Shown here: piece after piece, positions 1 to 7,080 of the stretch
How positions within the stretch are numbered: the stretch's first letter is position 1
How the letters are laid out: every line of letters starts with the position of its first letter
Assembly (NCBI GenBank): GCA_027064785.1
Contig: JAMOPE010000123.1
Coordinates: 1 to 16,355 of the forward strand
From: Geobacteraceae bacterium
GTDB lineage: Bacteria; Desulfobacterota; Desulfuromonadia; Desulfuromonadales; Geopsychrobacteraceae
Length of the DNA stretch: 16,355 nt
Reading direction: 5' to 3'
The notes under the pieces: generated by a model
What the model was told of the DNA's origin: nothing
The model's input: only the letters and a program-made list of their open reading frames with translations
The model's database searches: none
Translations under genes and position numbers: made by a program

Positions 1-112
1 TGTCCGATGGCACACCAAAAGGCGTTTCCAGCTTGACTTCACGAACATCAGTCAATCCTTCGATTTCATAAAGACCGCTACCACCGATAACCCCAACAAC
101 CGGCTGTGTCAT
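1..112 (-). CDS. mtnP: S-methyl-5'-thioadenosine phosphorylase, N-terminal part (cut by window edge)
   Basis: The first 37 codons are present. The N-terminus reads [20 protein letters not shown] and continues with an ETPFG-like stretch. The [10 protein letters not shown] phosphate-binding loop is typical of methylthioadenosine phosphorylase and its close relatives in the purine nucleoside phosphorylase family. Such enzymes cleave methylthioadenosine, a by-product of polyamine and AdoMet chemistry, to adenine and methylthioribose-1-phosphate in the cytosol. The ATG at 110-112 is preceded by a strong AGGAGG ribosome site at 123-128. The gene starts 35 bp after the rlmN stop with no clear terminator between them, so cotranscription is likely. 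With only the N-terminus visible, a related purine or methylthioinosine phosphorylase cannot be excluded. Confidence 0.8.
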   Translation of the reverse strand, partial: MTQPVVGVIGGSGLYEIEGLTDVREVKLETPFGVPSD

Positions 113-128
113 ACTCAATAGTCCTCCT

Positions 129-143
129 ATGTCATTTGATCGA
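129..143 (-). repeat. Leader motif copy 1, upstream of the mtnP ribosome site
   Basis: On the minus strand this reads TCGATCAAATGACAT. It lies directly 5' of the mtnP ribosome site. A copy matching 14 of 15 bases occurs in the ndk leader at 1724-1738. Its function is unknown. Confidence 0.35.
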
Positions 144-160
144 CTGCTCAAGCGAGCAGT
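143..160 (-). other. Short inverted repeat across the rlmN stop codon
   Basis: A perfect 7-bp stem (ACTGCTC/GAGCAGT) with a 4-base loop spans the rlmN TGA at 148-150. No T-run follows on the minus strand, so it is not a standard intrinsic terminator. It may be a 3'-end or processing structure between rlmN and mtnP. Confidence 0.4.
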
Positions 161-1188
161 ATTTTATCGAGCTTCCCCTTCAACTGACCACAGGCCGCTG
201 ATATATCCTGCCCCTTGCTCGCCCGCAGCGTCGCCACAATATCACGTTGCAGCAGGTAAGTCTGAAAGGTTTTTATCGCTTCTTCGCCAGGTGCCTTGAA
301 ATCGGCCCCGTCGTGCTCATTATAAGCGATCAGATTTACTTTGCAGCGAACCCCGTGAAGCAGCTTGACCAGCCGTTTCGCATCAGCAACGGAGTCATTC
401 AATCCTCCGAGAAGAATATATTCAAACGTCACCCGTTGCCGGGTTGTCTGAACATACTCCCGACACGTTGCCATCAGTTCACTTAACGGATAACGCTGAT
501 TAATCGGCATCAGTTGGTTGCGGACGTCATCGGTTGTTGCATTGAGAGAAACGGCAAGATTCACTTTAATCCGGCGGCTCAGTTCCATAATTTCAGGAAC
601 CAGCCCACAGGTCGATAACGTCACCCGCCGTGTCCCATACCCGAGTCCGTCGTCAAGATAGAATATCTGCAACGCTTTAACGACATTATCCAGATTATGC
701 AGCGGCTCCCCCATCCCCATCAGGACAATATTACCAACCGGGCCATCGACCAGAGCGGCACACACTTGATTAACAATCTCTTCGGTGCGCAGATTGCGTG
801 TCAGACCGAAGGTTCCCGTCATACAGAACTGGCAGCCCATCGCACAGCCGACCTGGGTTGAAATACACAATGTCGCCCGATCCTCATCCATCGGGATACG
901 TACCGCCTCGACCGATTCACCATCGTCCAGACGAAACAGGTATTTGCGTGTCCCATCCTGGCTGGTTTCAACAACTTCAGGTTGCCACGAAGAAATGACT
1001 GCCTGCTCAGACAATTGCTGGCGAAATTGTTTCGCCAGATCGGTCATATCCGAGAAATCGGTGACATGACGCTGATAAATCCAGCGGAGGATCTGTTTGG
1101 TACGATATTTCTCTTTACCGAACGAAGAGAGAAACGCCTCCAGTTCTTCACGGTTTAAACTCTTCAGATCGATTTTTTCTTTATTCAA
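148..1188 (-). CDS. rlmN: 23S rRNA/tRNA adenine-C2 methyltransferase RlmN (dual-specificity radical SAM enzyme)
   Basis: RlmN is a radical SAM enzyme that methylates C2 of A2503 in 23S rRNA and, in many bacteria, A37 of certain tRNAs. With the TTG start at 1186-1188 the protein has 346 residues, a normal family length. The cluster CAMGCQFC (Cys115, 119, 122) has the CX3CX2C pattern. Cys108 (TLCIS) and the methyl-carrying Cys333 (AACGQL) match the conserved outer cysteines. GMGEPL and the LSTCG region are also present. The TTG is preferred because AAGAGG (1194-1199) lies 5 bases before it. A longer in-frame form from a GTG at 1222-1224 would begin at the very end of the ndk terminator and lacks a ribosome site. 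No strong separate promoter is seen; a weak one is noted inside the terminator. Confidence 0.95.
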   Translation of the reverse strand: MNKEKIDLKSLNREELEAFLSSFGKEKYRTKQILRWIYQRHVTDFSDMTDLAKQFRQQLSEQAVISSWQPEVVETSQDGTRKYLFRLDDGESVEAVRIPMDEDRATLCISTQVGCAMGCQFCMTGTFGLTRNLRTEEIVNQVCAALVDGPVGNIVLMGMGEPLHNLDNVVKALQIFYLDDGLGYGTRRVTLSTCGLVPEIMELSRRIKVNLAVSLNATTDDVRNQLMPINQRYPLSELMATCREYVQTTRQRVTFEYILLGGLNDSVADAKRLVKLLHGVRCKVNLIAYNEHDGADFKAPGEEAIKTFQTYLLQRDIVATLRASKGQDISAACGQLKGKLDKILLA

Positions 1189-1193
1189 GGAAA

Positions 1194-1199
1194 CCTCTT
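1194..1199 (-). promoter_or_regulatory. Ribosome-binding site deciding the rlmN TTG start
   Basis: AAGAGG on the minus strand lies 5 bases before TTG 1186-1188. This favours the shorter protein over the upstream GTG at 1222-1224. Confidence 0.6.
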
Positions 1200-1224
1200 T
1201 TTTGTAACGACCATTTAACAACAC

Positions 1225-1257
1225 AAAAAGCCCTCCGGAATATTACCGAAGGGCTTT
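1225..1257 (-). terminator. Intrinsic terminator of ndk
   Basis: The minus-strand RNA forms a 12-bp stem (AAAGCCCTTCGG with CCGGAGGGCTTT, one U-G wobble) around a 7-base loop. A short T-run follows. It starts about 32 bases after the ndk stop. The wobble would be an A-C mismatch on the other strand, so the hairpin belongs to minus-strand transcripts. Confidence 0.88.
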
Positions 1258-1268
1258 CTGAGAAACAA
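1240..1268 (-). promoter_or_regulatory. Weak candidate promoter for rlmN, overlapping the ndk terminator
   Basis: TTGTTT (1263-1268) and TAATAT (1240-1245) are spaced by 17 bases. The -10 lies in the terminator loop. A start about 7 bases later would leave out the 5' arm of the hairpin. The -35 matches only 3 of 6 consensus bases, so this is tentative. Confidence 0.25.
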
Positions 1269-1289
1269 GCTTCATTTAACGGAGAGGGT

Positions 1290-1703
1290 TTAAAGCAGTT
1301 CCAGACCGTTGAAGAAGTAACCAAGCTCAAATGCAGCGGTTTCAGGAGCATCGGAACCGTGAGTTGCATTCTCTCCGATGTTGCTGCCAAACTCTTTACG
1401 CAGAGTTCCTTCAGCAGCTTCAGTCGGGTTGGTTGCCCCCATCAGATCACGCCACTTGGCGATTGCGTTTTCAGCTTCGAGAGCCATAACGATACACGGG
1501 CCACTGCTCATGAAGTCGGTGAGTTCACCGAAAAATGGACGCTCACTGTGAACAGCGTAGAAACCTTCAGCTTCGACTTTACTCATGTAGAGTTTTTTCA
1601 AGCCGACAACGTTGAAACCTTCAGCATAGATACGGGCAAGAATTTTTCCGGCAGATCCGGCGGCAAAGGCATCAGGCTTGATAATTGCGAATGTTCTTTC
1701 CAT
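1290..1703 (-). CDS. ndk: Nucleoside diphosphate kinase
   Basis: Ndk moves the terminal phosphate between nucleoside triphosphates and diphosphates through a phosphohistidine. The 137 residues match the family length and start [14 protein letters not shown], with Lys9 in the IKPD motif. The catalytic histidine is His115 in [10 protein letters not shown]; the usual serine after HGSD is alanine here, a common variation. The ATG follows AAGGAG by 7 bases. The gene has its own -35/-10 pair just after the rdgB stop and a strong terminator after it, so it is probably a single-gene unit with some readthrough from rdgB. Confidence 0.97.
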   Translation of the reverse strand: MERTFAIIKPDAFAAGSAGKILARIYAEGFNVVGLKKLYMSKVEAEGFYAVHSERPFFGELTDFMSSGPCIVMALEAENAIAKWRDLMGATNPTEAAEGTLRKEFGSNIGENATHGSDAPETAAFELGYFFNGLELL

Positions 1704-1723
1704 GGTATTTCTCCTTGTTTTTT

Positions 1724-1738
1724 ATATCATTTGATCGA
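1724..1738 (-). repeat. Leader motif copy 2, in the ndk 5' leader
   Basis: The minus strand reads TCGATCAAATGATAT, beginning near the predicted ndk transcription start. It matches the copy upstream of mtnP at 14 of 15 positions. Here it is 7 bases upstream of the ribosome site. Confidence 0.35.
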
Positions 1739-1743
1739 GGCGG

Positions 1744-1772
1744 GTTCTATCACTCACACTGAGACGTGTCAA
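1744..1772 (-). promoter_or_regulatory. Sigma-70-type promoter for ndk
   Basis: A perfect -35 TTGACA (1767-1772), a 17-base spacer and TAGAAC (1744-1749, 4 of 6) lie between the rdgB stop and ndk. Transcription would start near 1737. The spacer contains a small palindrome, CTCA-GTG-TGAG. Confidence 0.7.
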
Positions 1773-1776
1773 GAAT

Positions 1777-2379
1777 TTAACCTTCAGATTCAGCTAATTC
1801 CACCAGCAACGGGATCACTTTACGTAATGCATGACCACGGTGACTAATCCGATTTTTTATTTCAAGCGAAAGTTCTGCTGTTGTTTTACCGTATTCGGGA
1901 ACCAGAAACAGGGGATCGTAACCAAAACCATCCTCACCCCGGGCGCTACGTAGAATCACCCCCGAAATCTGGCCATCATAGGTTTCACAACGACCATCCG
2001 GCCATGCCAGAGCCACAACACAATGGAATGCGGCCTGACGCTTAGCGTCCGGGACACTGTCCATTACGTTGAGGAGCTTGGCGTTGTTGGCCGCGTCATC
2101 ACCCTGCTCACCGGCATAACGGGCTGAGTAGACTCCCGGAGCACCGTTAAGAGCATCGACAACCAGTCCGCTGTCATCCGCAAGGGTCAGATAACCACTG
2201 AACTTAGCCATTTCGCGGGCTTTTTTCTGCGCATTCAGGGTAAAGGTGTCACCATCTTCGATAACTTCGGGTGGATTATCAAGCTGATCCAGTCCGATGA
2301 TTTCGATAGCGGCGCCATCCAGAAGGCGTTTTATCTCCTTCAGCTTCCCTTTATTCCCCGTTGCAACAAGCAGCTTCAT
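1777..2379 (-). CDS. rdgB: XTP/dITP diphosphatase (house-cleaning nucleotide pyrophosphatase)
   Basis: This cytosolic enzyme hydrolyses deaminated purine triphosphates (dITP, XTP, dXTP) to monophosphates, keeping them out of DNA and RNA. The 200-residue protein has the Ham1/RdgB signatures in order: [10 protein letters not shown] at 7-16, ADDSGL at 67-72 with the metal-binding acidic pair, FGYDPLF at 152-158 and [10 protein letters not shown] at 178-187. Length is normal. The ATG (2377-2379) overlaps the rph stop by 4 bp (ATGA), so the two are translationally coupled. The rph-rdgB pairing is widespread in bacteria. Confidence 0.97.
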   Translation of the reverse strand: MKLLVATGNKGKLKEIKRLLDGAAIEIIGLDQLDNPPEVIEDGDTFTLNAQKKAREMAKFSGYLTLADDSGLVVDALNGAPGVYSARYAGEQGDDAANNAKLLNVMDSVPDAKRQAAFHCVVALAWPDGRCETYDGQISGVILRSARGEDGFGYDPLFLVPEYGKTTAELSLEIKNRISHRGHALRKVIPLLVELAESEG

Positions 2380-3116
2380 AGGGCTGAATCCAAGGACTGC
2401 TGCTGTAAGTCCTTCAACTGGGCACAGCCATCAAGGGCAAGATCGCGCAAAGCATCAAGTTCTTCCAGAGAGAATGGTTCTTCTTCTGCTGTTCCCTGCA
2501 CTTCAACAAACTTTCCTGAACCGGTGATGACAAAGTTCATATCAACATCAGCTGTTGAATCCTCTGCATAGTTCAGGTCAAGGAGTGGGACGCCACCGAC
2601 AATCCCGACACTGATCGCAGCGACACTATCTTTGAGCGGCATGTGTTTCAATTTGCCCTGTTCGACCAGCCCTCTCAATGCATCGTACAGCGCAACATAG
2701 GCCCCGGTAATCGATGCGGTGCGGGTTCCACCGTCGGCCTGAAGAACATCACAATCGATCTGAACAGTGATTTCACCTAGGGCATCAAGATCAGTGACTG
2801 CCCGCAAAGAGCGACCAATCAACCGTTGAATTTCCTGAGTCCGACCGGAGATTTTCCCTTTAGCTGCTTCACGCATTGAGCGGGTATGAGTCGCACGGGG
2901 CAGCATACTGTACTCAGCTGTCACCCAGCCACGCCCCTGACCGCGCATAAACGGGGGAACCCGCTCTTCGACCGAAGCATTACACAGGACCTTTGTCTCG
3001 CCGCAACAAACCAGAACTGAGCCTTCAGCATAACGGGTAAATTGACGCTGAAACGTGATGGGACGTAATTGATCGGTCTGGCGAGCGTCACCACGCTGAG
3101 AATTATTTGATGTCAT
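2376..3116 (-). CDS. rph: Ribonuclease PH (phosphorolytic 3'-5' exoribonuclease)
   Basis: RNase PH trims the 3' ends of tRNA precursors by phosphorolysis. From the ATG at 3114-3116 the protein has 246 residues, close to the usual 240. Signatures are [13 protein letters not shown] near the N-terminus, the [12 protein letters not shown] motif, [12 protein letters not shown] at about 127-138 and the acidic active-site run [10 protein letters not shown] at about 185-194. A TTG at 3141-3143 would add nine residues but lies deeper in the amidase gene and has no better ribosome site. The chosen start overlaps the amidase stop by 14 bp, and the gene ends in a 4-bp overlap with rdgB. The three genes form one unit from the promoter at 4224-4253. 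Confidence 0.95.
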   Translation of the reverse strand: MTSNNSQRGDARQTDQLRPITFQRQFTRYAEGSVLVCCGETKVLCNASVEERVPPFMRGQGRGWVTAEYSMLPRATHTRSMREAAKGKISGRTQEIQRLIGRSLRAVTDLDALGEITVQIDCDVLQADGGTRTASITGAYVALYDALRGLVEQGKLKHMPLKDSVAAISVGIVGGVPLLDLNYAEDSTADVDMNFVITGSGKFVEVQGTAEEEPFSLEELDALRDLALDGCAQLKDLQQQSLDSAL

Positions 3117-4200
3117 CTGACTTCTTTCCTGCCTGTTTAGCAAAATTGTAAACGCCCGAATAAAGGGCTTTAACCAGTTTATCCTGATATTCAGGAGTCT
3201 GCAGCAATTGCGACTCCTCCGGGTTGTTCAAAAAACCAAGTTCCACCTGGACTGTGGGGAGATTTCCCCGCCCCAGGGAAAGACGTGACGAATGAAAGAT
3301 TCCCCGCACTTCAATACCATTTTTTTTCAGAACTGTCGCAAGTGATTCCGCCAGCAACAAGCTGTCACTTTTTTCAACAACATCGACCGAATCGGTCGCT
3401 GTCACCATCGAAACATTTTCAGGACGAATAAACAGACTGACACCCTGCAGATCCGGGCTGAAACCCGCCTGGGCATGAAGTAACAACCAAACATCAACCC
3501 CTTCTCGGGCCGCTGTCTGGAGTCGTTGTTCCATCGTCAGTTCATAATCACCGTCCCGACTCAAATAGATCGGGATCCCCAGTTTCATTTTAAGCTGCTT
3601 TGCCAATTTCTCGGCAACAGCAAGATTGAGCTGTTTCTCTTTATAGCCCGAAGGAGCAATAACCCCGGTATCAAGACCACCGTGTCCGGGGTCGATGGCA
3701 ACCGCCCGCAGTAACGCATCTCCCTTGTTGCCCTTCTTGTTCAGCAAAAAGGCAAATAGCTTATCCAGAGTACTTTGTTTCTTTGCTTCAACATTGTCAT
3801 TGGCAGGATCGAGATTCCGGAAATAGATGGACTGCCCCGTCAGCTGGGCTAACTGATTCAGGATAAAACTATCGGTAATCCGCAAACGCCCATCGATAAA
3901 ACGCGGCTTTTCCTTCAGCGGATAGAACTCATCGCCTAATCTCAAGTAACCGCTTGCCGGGGAAATTTCAGCCCAGCCATATTTCGTCTTAATCCGGAAT
4001 TTATGGTTAATCGAATCCCAATGCCCCGTCAAACCAACAGCATCGAGGGTGTCTTCAATCGCAACATAGGGGATTCCGTCCTGTTGATAGACATCTTCAA
4101 TATGGACGGGATCTTTACCATGCAACGCGACATCAACGGCAGCAAAAGCCGAAGTGACTGATAAAAGCAATAGCAATAGAATAAGAACAATAAAACGCAT
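3103..4200 (-). CDS. Exported N-acetylmuramoyl-L-alanine amidase (Amidase_3 family)
   Basis: This is a predicted zinc amidase that cuts the bond between MurNAc and the stem peptide in periplasmic peptidoglycan. It has 365 residues. A signal peptide covers 1-20 (short basic start, eleven-residue aliphatic core, SAFA cleavage site). Residues 22-125 resemble a small beta-rich domain of the copper-amine-oxidase-N/stalk type, a likely substrate-recognition part. The catalytic domain spans about 165-355. Likely zinc ligands are His173 (DPGHGG), Glu188 (YKEKQLN) and His242 (LLLHAQAG, replacing the usual S-x-HANA); the catalytic glutamate is Glu320 ([10 protein letters not shown]). The ATG follows GGGAG by 5 bases. 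It is the first gene of the amidase-rph-rdgB unit. I give no symbol because the N-terminal part does not clearly match an AmiC AMIN domain. Confidence 0.88.
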   Translation of the reverse strand: MRFIVLILLLLLLSVTSAFAAVDVALHGKDPVHIEDVYQQDGIPYVAIEDTLDAVGLTGHWDSINHKFRIKTKYGWAEISPASGYLRLGDEFYPLKEKPRFIDGRLRITDSFILNQLAQLTGQSIYFRNLDPANDNVEAKKQSTLDKLFAFLLNKKGNKGDALLRAVAIDPGHGGLDTGVIAPSGYKEKQLNLAVAEKLAKQLKMKLGIPIYLSRDGDYELTMEQRLQTAAREGVDVWLLLHAQAGFSPDLQGVSLFIRPENVSMVTATDSVDVVEKSDSLLLAESLATVLKKNGIEVRGIFHSSRLSLGRGNLPTVQVELGFLNNPEESQLLQTPEYQDKLVKALYSGVYNFAKQAGKKSDDIK

Positions 4201-4223
4201 GCTGACTCCCTGAAAACAGGCTG

Positions 4224-4253
4224 TTTATAGCCCAGCCGCTGTACCGCTGTCAA
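4224..4253 (-). promoter_or_regulatory. Sigma-70-type promoter for amidase-rph-rdgB
   Basis: A perfect -35 TTGACA (4248-4253) and -10 TATAAA (4224-4229, 5 of 6) are separated by 18 bases in the gap between the DHH gene and the amidase. The predicted start near 4217 leaves a short leader. The -35 is part of the palindrome GTCAATTGAC. Confidence 0.75.
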
Positions 4254-4273
4254 TTGACGGTGGATAAATCAAT

Positions 4274-5341
4274 CTAGACAAGAGGCTCTCCAGCAGGCTG
4301 TTCAAGCCCTAAGGCTTGAAACATTCTCTCGATAAGCAATTGCTCAAGTTCCTGCTGTGATTGAACATCATCACTCATGTCGCGAATCTGCCCTCCGGCA
4401 ATCATGCCGTGACCACCCGCAGTTCCCAGCCCGGCAATCACTTCCTGAATGATTGCCCCGAGGCTGGCATCAGGATTCAACGAACGCATCGACAGAAGTT
4501 GGGTCCCTTGATACCACCCCATCCCCAGAACGTAATCGACCCCATTCTGGCGTAACAGAAAATCGGCGAGTTCCGCCACCAGATCGGGATTAGAAATTTT
4601 ATGCAGATTAAACACCAGAACCTCACCGTAAACCGTAGCATTGTCAATAGCCGTACGGAATGCAGAAAAATAGTCCCGCGGAACAGGAGGATGGATAATA
4701 TCGAAAAGAATCCGGTTGTTGGATAACGGTAACAGCTTCAGATACGCTTCACGATCAGCTTTTGACCATTCACGACCCAGATCCTGAGTCTCTGATTTAA
4801 TGGCGTAGAACAGCCCGGTTGCCAATCGGGTATTGATCGATACCTCCTGTTTATTGAGATATTCATAGAGGATTGTCGCCGAGGCACCGTACTCTTCCCG
4901 GACATCAAACCAGCAGACATCGCTGTGATCATTTTTCTGTAAATGGTGATCGATCACAATCTGTACAGGGTGATCATCGGGGAGTGAATTGTTCCCCGCA
5001 CGCGGCTGGGTATCGACCAGGCAGGTCACAGCAAACTGACTTAAGTCCAGGCCACTCAACGGGACCAGAGGGATTTCGAGAGATTCAACCATCTCCCTGT
5101 TTTCACTTCTGCCGATCACACCACCATAAGCGAGGACAGCATCCTGACCCGTTTTCATCAAAAACAAATGGCGCAGTGCAACTGCTGCAGCAAGAGAATC
5201 AGGGTCGGGGTTATCGTGCCCGACAATCAGAATTTTACCACGACCGCGCAGCCACTCGATTAATTCCCCGATAGTTTCGGTTCCCGGGGAGACACCCAAA
5301 CAGTTGGTGGGCGGTGAAACAACAGCAGAATCGCTATGCAC
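4274..5341 (-). CDS. DHH/DHHA1-family phosphoesterase (nanoRNase/pAp phosphatase-like)
   Basis: DHH/DHHA1 proteins are metal-dependent phosphoesterases that act on short oligonucleotides, pAp or cyclic dinucleotides. With GTG 5339-5341 as start the protein has 355 residues. The motifs seen are HDNPDPDS at 42-49, DTQPR at 110-114, the name-giving DHH at 131-133, and a DHHA1 glycine motif GTAGGHGMIAGG at 306-317. The position that is usually Asp in the TDT motif appears as Glu184 in KSETQDLGR. The GTG is chosen because GGAGGG (5348-5353) lies 6 bases upstream; an ATG at 5369-5371 lacks a ribosome site. It follows the DUF512 gene by 47 bp and is probably cotranscribed with it. The substrate cannot be told from sequence. 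Confidence 0.87.
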   Translation of the reverse strand: MHSDSAVVSPPTNCLGVSPGTETIGELIEWLRGRGKILIVGHDNPDPDSLAAAVALRHLFLMKTGQDAVLAYGGVIGRSENREMVESLEIPLVPLSGLDLSQFAVTCLVDTQPRAGNNSLPDDHPVQIVIDHHLQKNDHSDVCWFDVREEYGASATILYEYLNKQEVSINTRLATGLFYAIKSETQDLGREWSKADREAYLKLLPLSNNRILFDIIHPPVPRDYFSAFRTAIDNATVYGEVLVFNLHKISNPDLVAELADFLLRQNGVDYVLGMGWYQGTQLLSMRSLNPDASLGAIIQEVIAGLGTAGGHGMIAGGQIRDMSDDVQSQQELEQLLIERMFQALGLEQPAGEPLV

Positions 5342-5347
5342 AGTAGA

Positions 5348-5353
5348 CCCTCC
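5348..5353 (-). promoter_or_regulatory. Ribosome-binding site deciding the GTG start of the DHH gene
   Basis: GGAGGG lies 6 bases upstream of GTG 5339-5341. It falls inside the longer reading frame that starts at ATG 5371, which itself has no ribosome site. Confidence 0.7.
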
Positions 5354-5388
5354 GGCATAAAAAAGAACCATTGAACAAAATGAGGCGT

Positions 5389-6702
5389 TCAGGCATGGAC
5401 AACTTCGACACCATCATCTGTTAAACTTTCCAATCCGTCAAGAATCCCCCAGGGCGACGTTTCAACCGCGATCACCGGACACTGCAACAGATCAGCCAAC
5501 TCGCTGATATCGAGGTCATCGAGCAATAAACTTCCCTGATCCCTGAACATCACAGCGGGGAGAATCACACCGTCACCCAAATCGAGAGGTTTAAGCTGCT
5601 CCAGAAGATCGACTCCGGTAATCAAACCGGCAACGGTCACATCAGAACCAAAAAAGCGGTTTTCGATTGCAACAACAATCAGTTCAACAGTTGTTTTCTT
5701 CCCCAACTCCTTGGCAAACACTTCGAGTTCTGGGTTAAAGGAAACCCCTGTAACCAGTATGACCTTTTTGAGATCCAGTTCTTCCGCTTCGGCAAGGACC
5801 TCGTCGATCTGTTGACGAAACTGCAGGATCATCCCAACACCATTTTCTATCTGCGGGAAATCTTCATAACTTGAAACATCCGGAAATGGCTGTTTTGCCA
5901 GCAGATAAAATTCATCGGCAGCAAAAACAAAACGGGCCCCATAGCGTTCTAAAAAATCAGTCTGAAAGCGATGGATAAGGTTGAGGCTGGCAACGGCATC
6001 ATCCTGGCTGACAGGCTGTAATTTCGGCAAACGCAGGCGGTGTTTCGTCAAACCAACCGGGACGACCGCGAGCGAAAGAATGTTTGGATAAAAATGAGAC
6101 AGATCCTTCATTGTCTGGCGCAACGCGTCGCCATCATTCAATCCCGGACACAGGACAATCTGACAGTGGAGTTCGATTCCGGCAGCTGTCAACCGCTCAA
6201 TCAGCGGCAGAATTTCCCGGATATCGACACCCAGCAACTGCCTACGCAGAGTGTGATCAGTTGCATGGACAGAAATATACAGCGGTGAGAGTTGATCATG
6301 AATAATACGCTGCAGATCCGCCTCATCCAGGTTTGTCAGGGTCATATACGAGCCATAAAGATATGAAAACCGGTAGTCCTCATCCTTGATATAAAGCGTC
6401 CGGCGCATCCCCTTAGGCAGTTGATGAACAAAACAGAACTGACACTGGTTACCACATTGACGGGGTTGCGGATGCTCGACGCTCAGCCCGAACTCTTCCT
6501 GAGGCTCTTTTTCAAGATCAAGCTCCCACAGTTCGCCATCACTCCGCAAAACCTCAAGGGTGAGGCGCTCTACCTCAATATGACGGTGGTAATCGACCAG
6601 ATCATTAATATCGTGATTGTTGATGGAGAGAAGTCTGTCACCGGCAAGAAGACCAAGTTCTGCGGCATAACTTTCAGGTTCAACTGATTCAATTTTTATC
6701 AT
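5389..6702 (-). CDS. PDZ / radical SAM-like / DUF512 protein
   Basis: From ATG 6700-6702 the protein has 437 residues. The N-terminal 60 residues resemble a PDZ module (AAELGLLAGDRLLSINNHDI). A cysteine cluster CGNQCQFC (Cys83, 87, 90) follows in a CX3CX2C arrangement, continuing FCFVHQLPKGMR. The middle is a TIM-barrel-like stretch with HATDHTLRRQLLG and CPGLNDG, as in radical SAM enzymes. The C-terminal part matches the DUF512 type. Proteins of this architecture are widespread in clostridia, cyanobacteria and Desulfuromonadota, and their reaction is unknown to me. The chosen ATG follows AAAAGGA by about 10 bases; a TTG at 6730-6732 is a poorer choice. It has a candidate promoter directly after the hfq terminator. 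No signal peptide is visible, so it is probably cytosolic. Confidence 0.88.
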   Translation of the reverse strand: MIKIESVEPESYAAELGLLAGDRLLSINNHDINDLVDYHRHIEVERLTLEVLRSDGELWELDLEKEPQEEFGLSVEHPQPRQCGNQCQFCFVHQLPKGMRRTLYIKDEDYRFSYLYGSYMTLTNLDEADLQRIIHDQLSPLYISVHATDHTLRRQLLGVDIREILPLIERLTAAGIELHCQIVLCPGLNDGDALRQTMKDLSHFYPNILSLAVVPVGLTKHRLRLPKLQPVSQDDAVASLNLIHRFQTDFLERYGARFVFAADEFYLLAKQPFPDVSSYEDFPQIENGVGMILQFRQQIDEVLAEAEELDLKKVILVTGVSFNPELEVFAKELGKKTTVELIVVAIENRFFGSDVTVAGLITGVDLLEQLKPLDLGDGVILPAVMFRDQGSLLLDDLDISELADLLQCPVIAVETSPWGILDGLESLTDDGVEVVHA

Positions 6703-6749
6703 CGACCATCTATCCTTTTTAAAATCGGCCAAACCTTTTGCGACGGGAC

Positions 6750-6779
6750 ATTATACAGGGGCTGTACGACAAACAGCAA
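6750..6779 (-). promoter_or_regulatory. Candidate promoter for the DUF512-DHH unit
   Basis: A perfect -10 TATAAT (6750-6755) is preceded at 18 bases by TTGCTG (6774-6779, 3 of 6). The -35 overlaps the last two bases of the hfq terminator stem. The start would be near 6743, about 40 bases before the ATG. Confidence 0.55.
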
Positions 6780-6804
6780 GGGCGGCACCATCGGCACCGC
6801 CCTT
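6778..6804 (-). terminator. Terminator hairpin after hfq
   Basis: On minus-strand RNA a 12-bp stem (AAGGGCGGUGCC with GGUGCCGCCCUU) closes a 3-base loop with two G-U pairs. On the plus strand those become C-A mismatches, so the structure belongs to hfq transcripts. The tail is only moderately U-rich (GCUGUUUGU). Confidence 0.7.
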
Positions 6805-6833
6805 TAAAAACTTACTCAATAATAACCGGGAGG

Positions 6834-7067
6834 TTAATCGCGTCCACCATGCAAGCGGAAGCTACCATCAGCTGAGGTTATTGAACTAACAGCATGCTTG
6901 TACACAAGAACATCGCCACCGCATTCTGCTAAAATACAAAAACTGTCAAATGACTTGATGTACCCCTCCAGCTTTTCCCCGGTCATCATCACAAGAGTCA
7001 CCTTGACCCGCTCTTTACGAGCCTGATTCAAGTACTGATCCTGAATATTGAATGGTGATTTCGGCAT
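6834..7067 (-). CDS. hfq: RNA chaperone Hfq
   Basis: Hfq is a hexameric Sm-like protein that binds small RNAs and A-rich mRNA tails and helps sRNA-mRNA pairing. From ATG 7065-7067 it has 77 residues. Sm1 covers about 20-45 (RVKVTLVMMTGEKLEGYIKSFDSF). The Sm2 motif VYKHAVSSI is at 55-63, with the Tyr56-Lys57-His58 triad of the proximal face. Rim basic residues are Arg17, Lys18 and Arg20. The C-terminal tail is only about 14 residues, much shorter than in enterobacteria. AAGGAG lies 5 bases upstream of the ATG; a TTG at 7098-7100 inside miaA is rejected. It follows miaA by 13 bp, the same miaA-hfq order as in many proteobacteria. Confidence 0.96.
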   Translation of the reverse strand: MPKSPFNIQDQYLNQARKERVKVTLVMMTGEKLEGYIKSFDSFCILAECGGDVLVYKHAVSSITSADGSFRLHGGRD

Positions 7068-7080
7068 GTCCACTCCTTTA

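Noticed and set aside
1222..1224. Upstream GTG start for rlmN giving 358 residues
   Set aside because: It sits at the end of the ndk terminator without a ribosome site, while a well-spaced AAGAGG precedes the TTG at 1186-1188.
1359..1847. 162-residue plus-strand frame opposite ndk and the rdgB end
   Set aside because: It runs through the ndk promoter and antisense to two well-supported genes; composition is that of a reverse-complement shadow.
3141..3143. TTG start adding nine residues to RNase PH
   Set aside because: The ATG at 3114-3116 gives the normal family length and a smaller overlap with the amidase gene.
4204..4240. Second terminator between the DHH gene and the amidase (GGCTG...CAGCC followed by TGTTTTC)
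   Set aside because: The stem is only 5 bp and overlaps the -10 of a consensus-like promoter; too weak to call.
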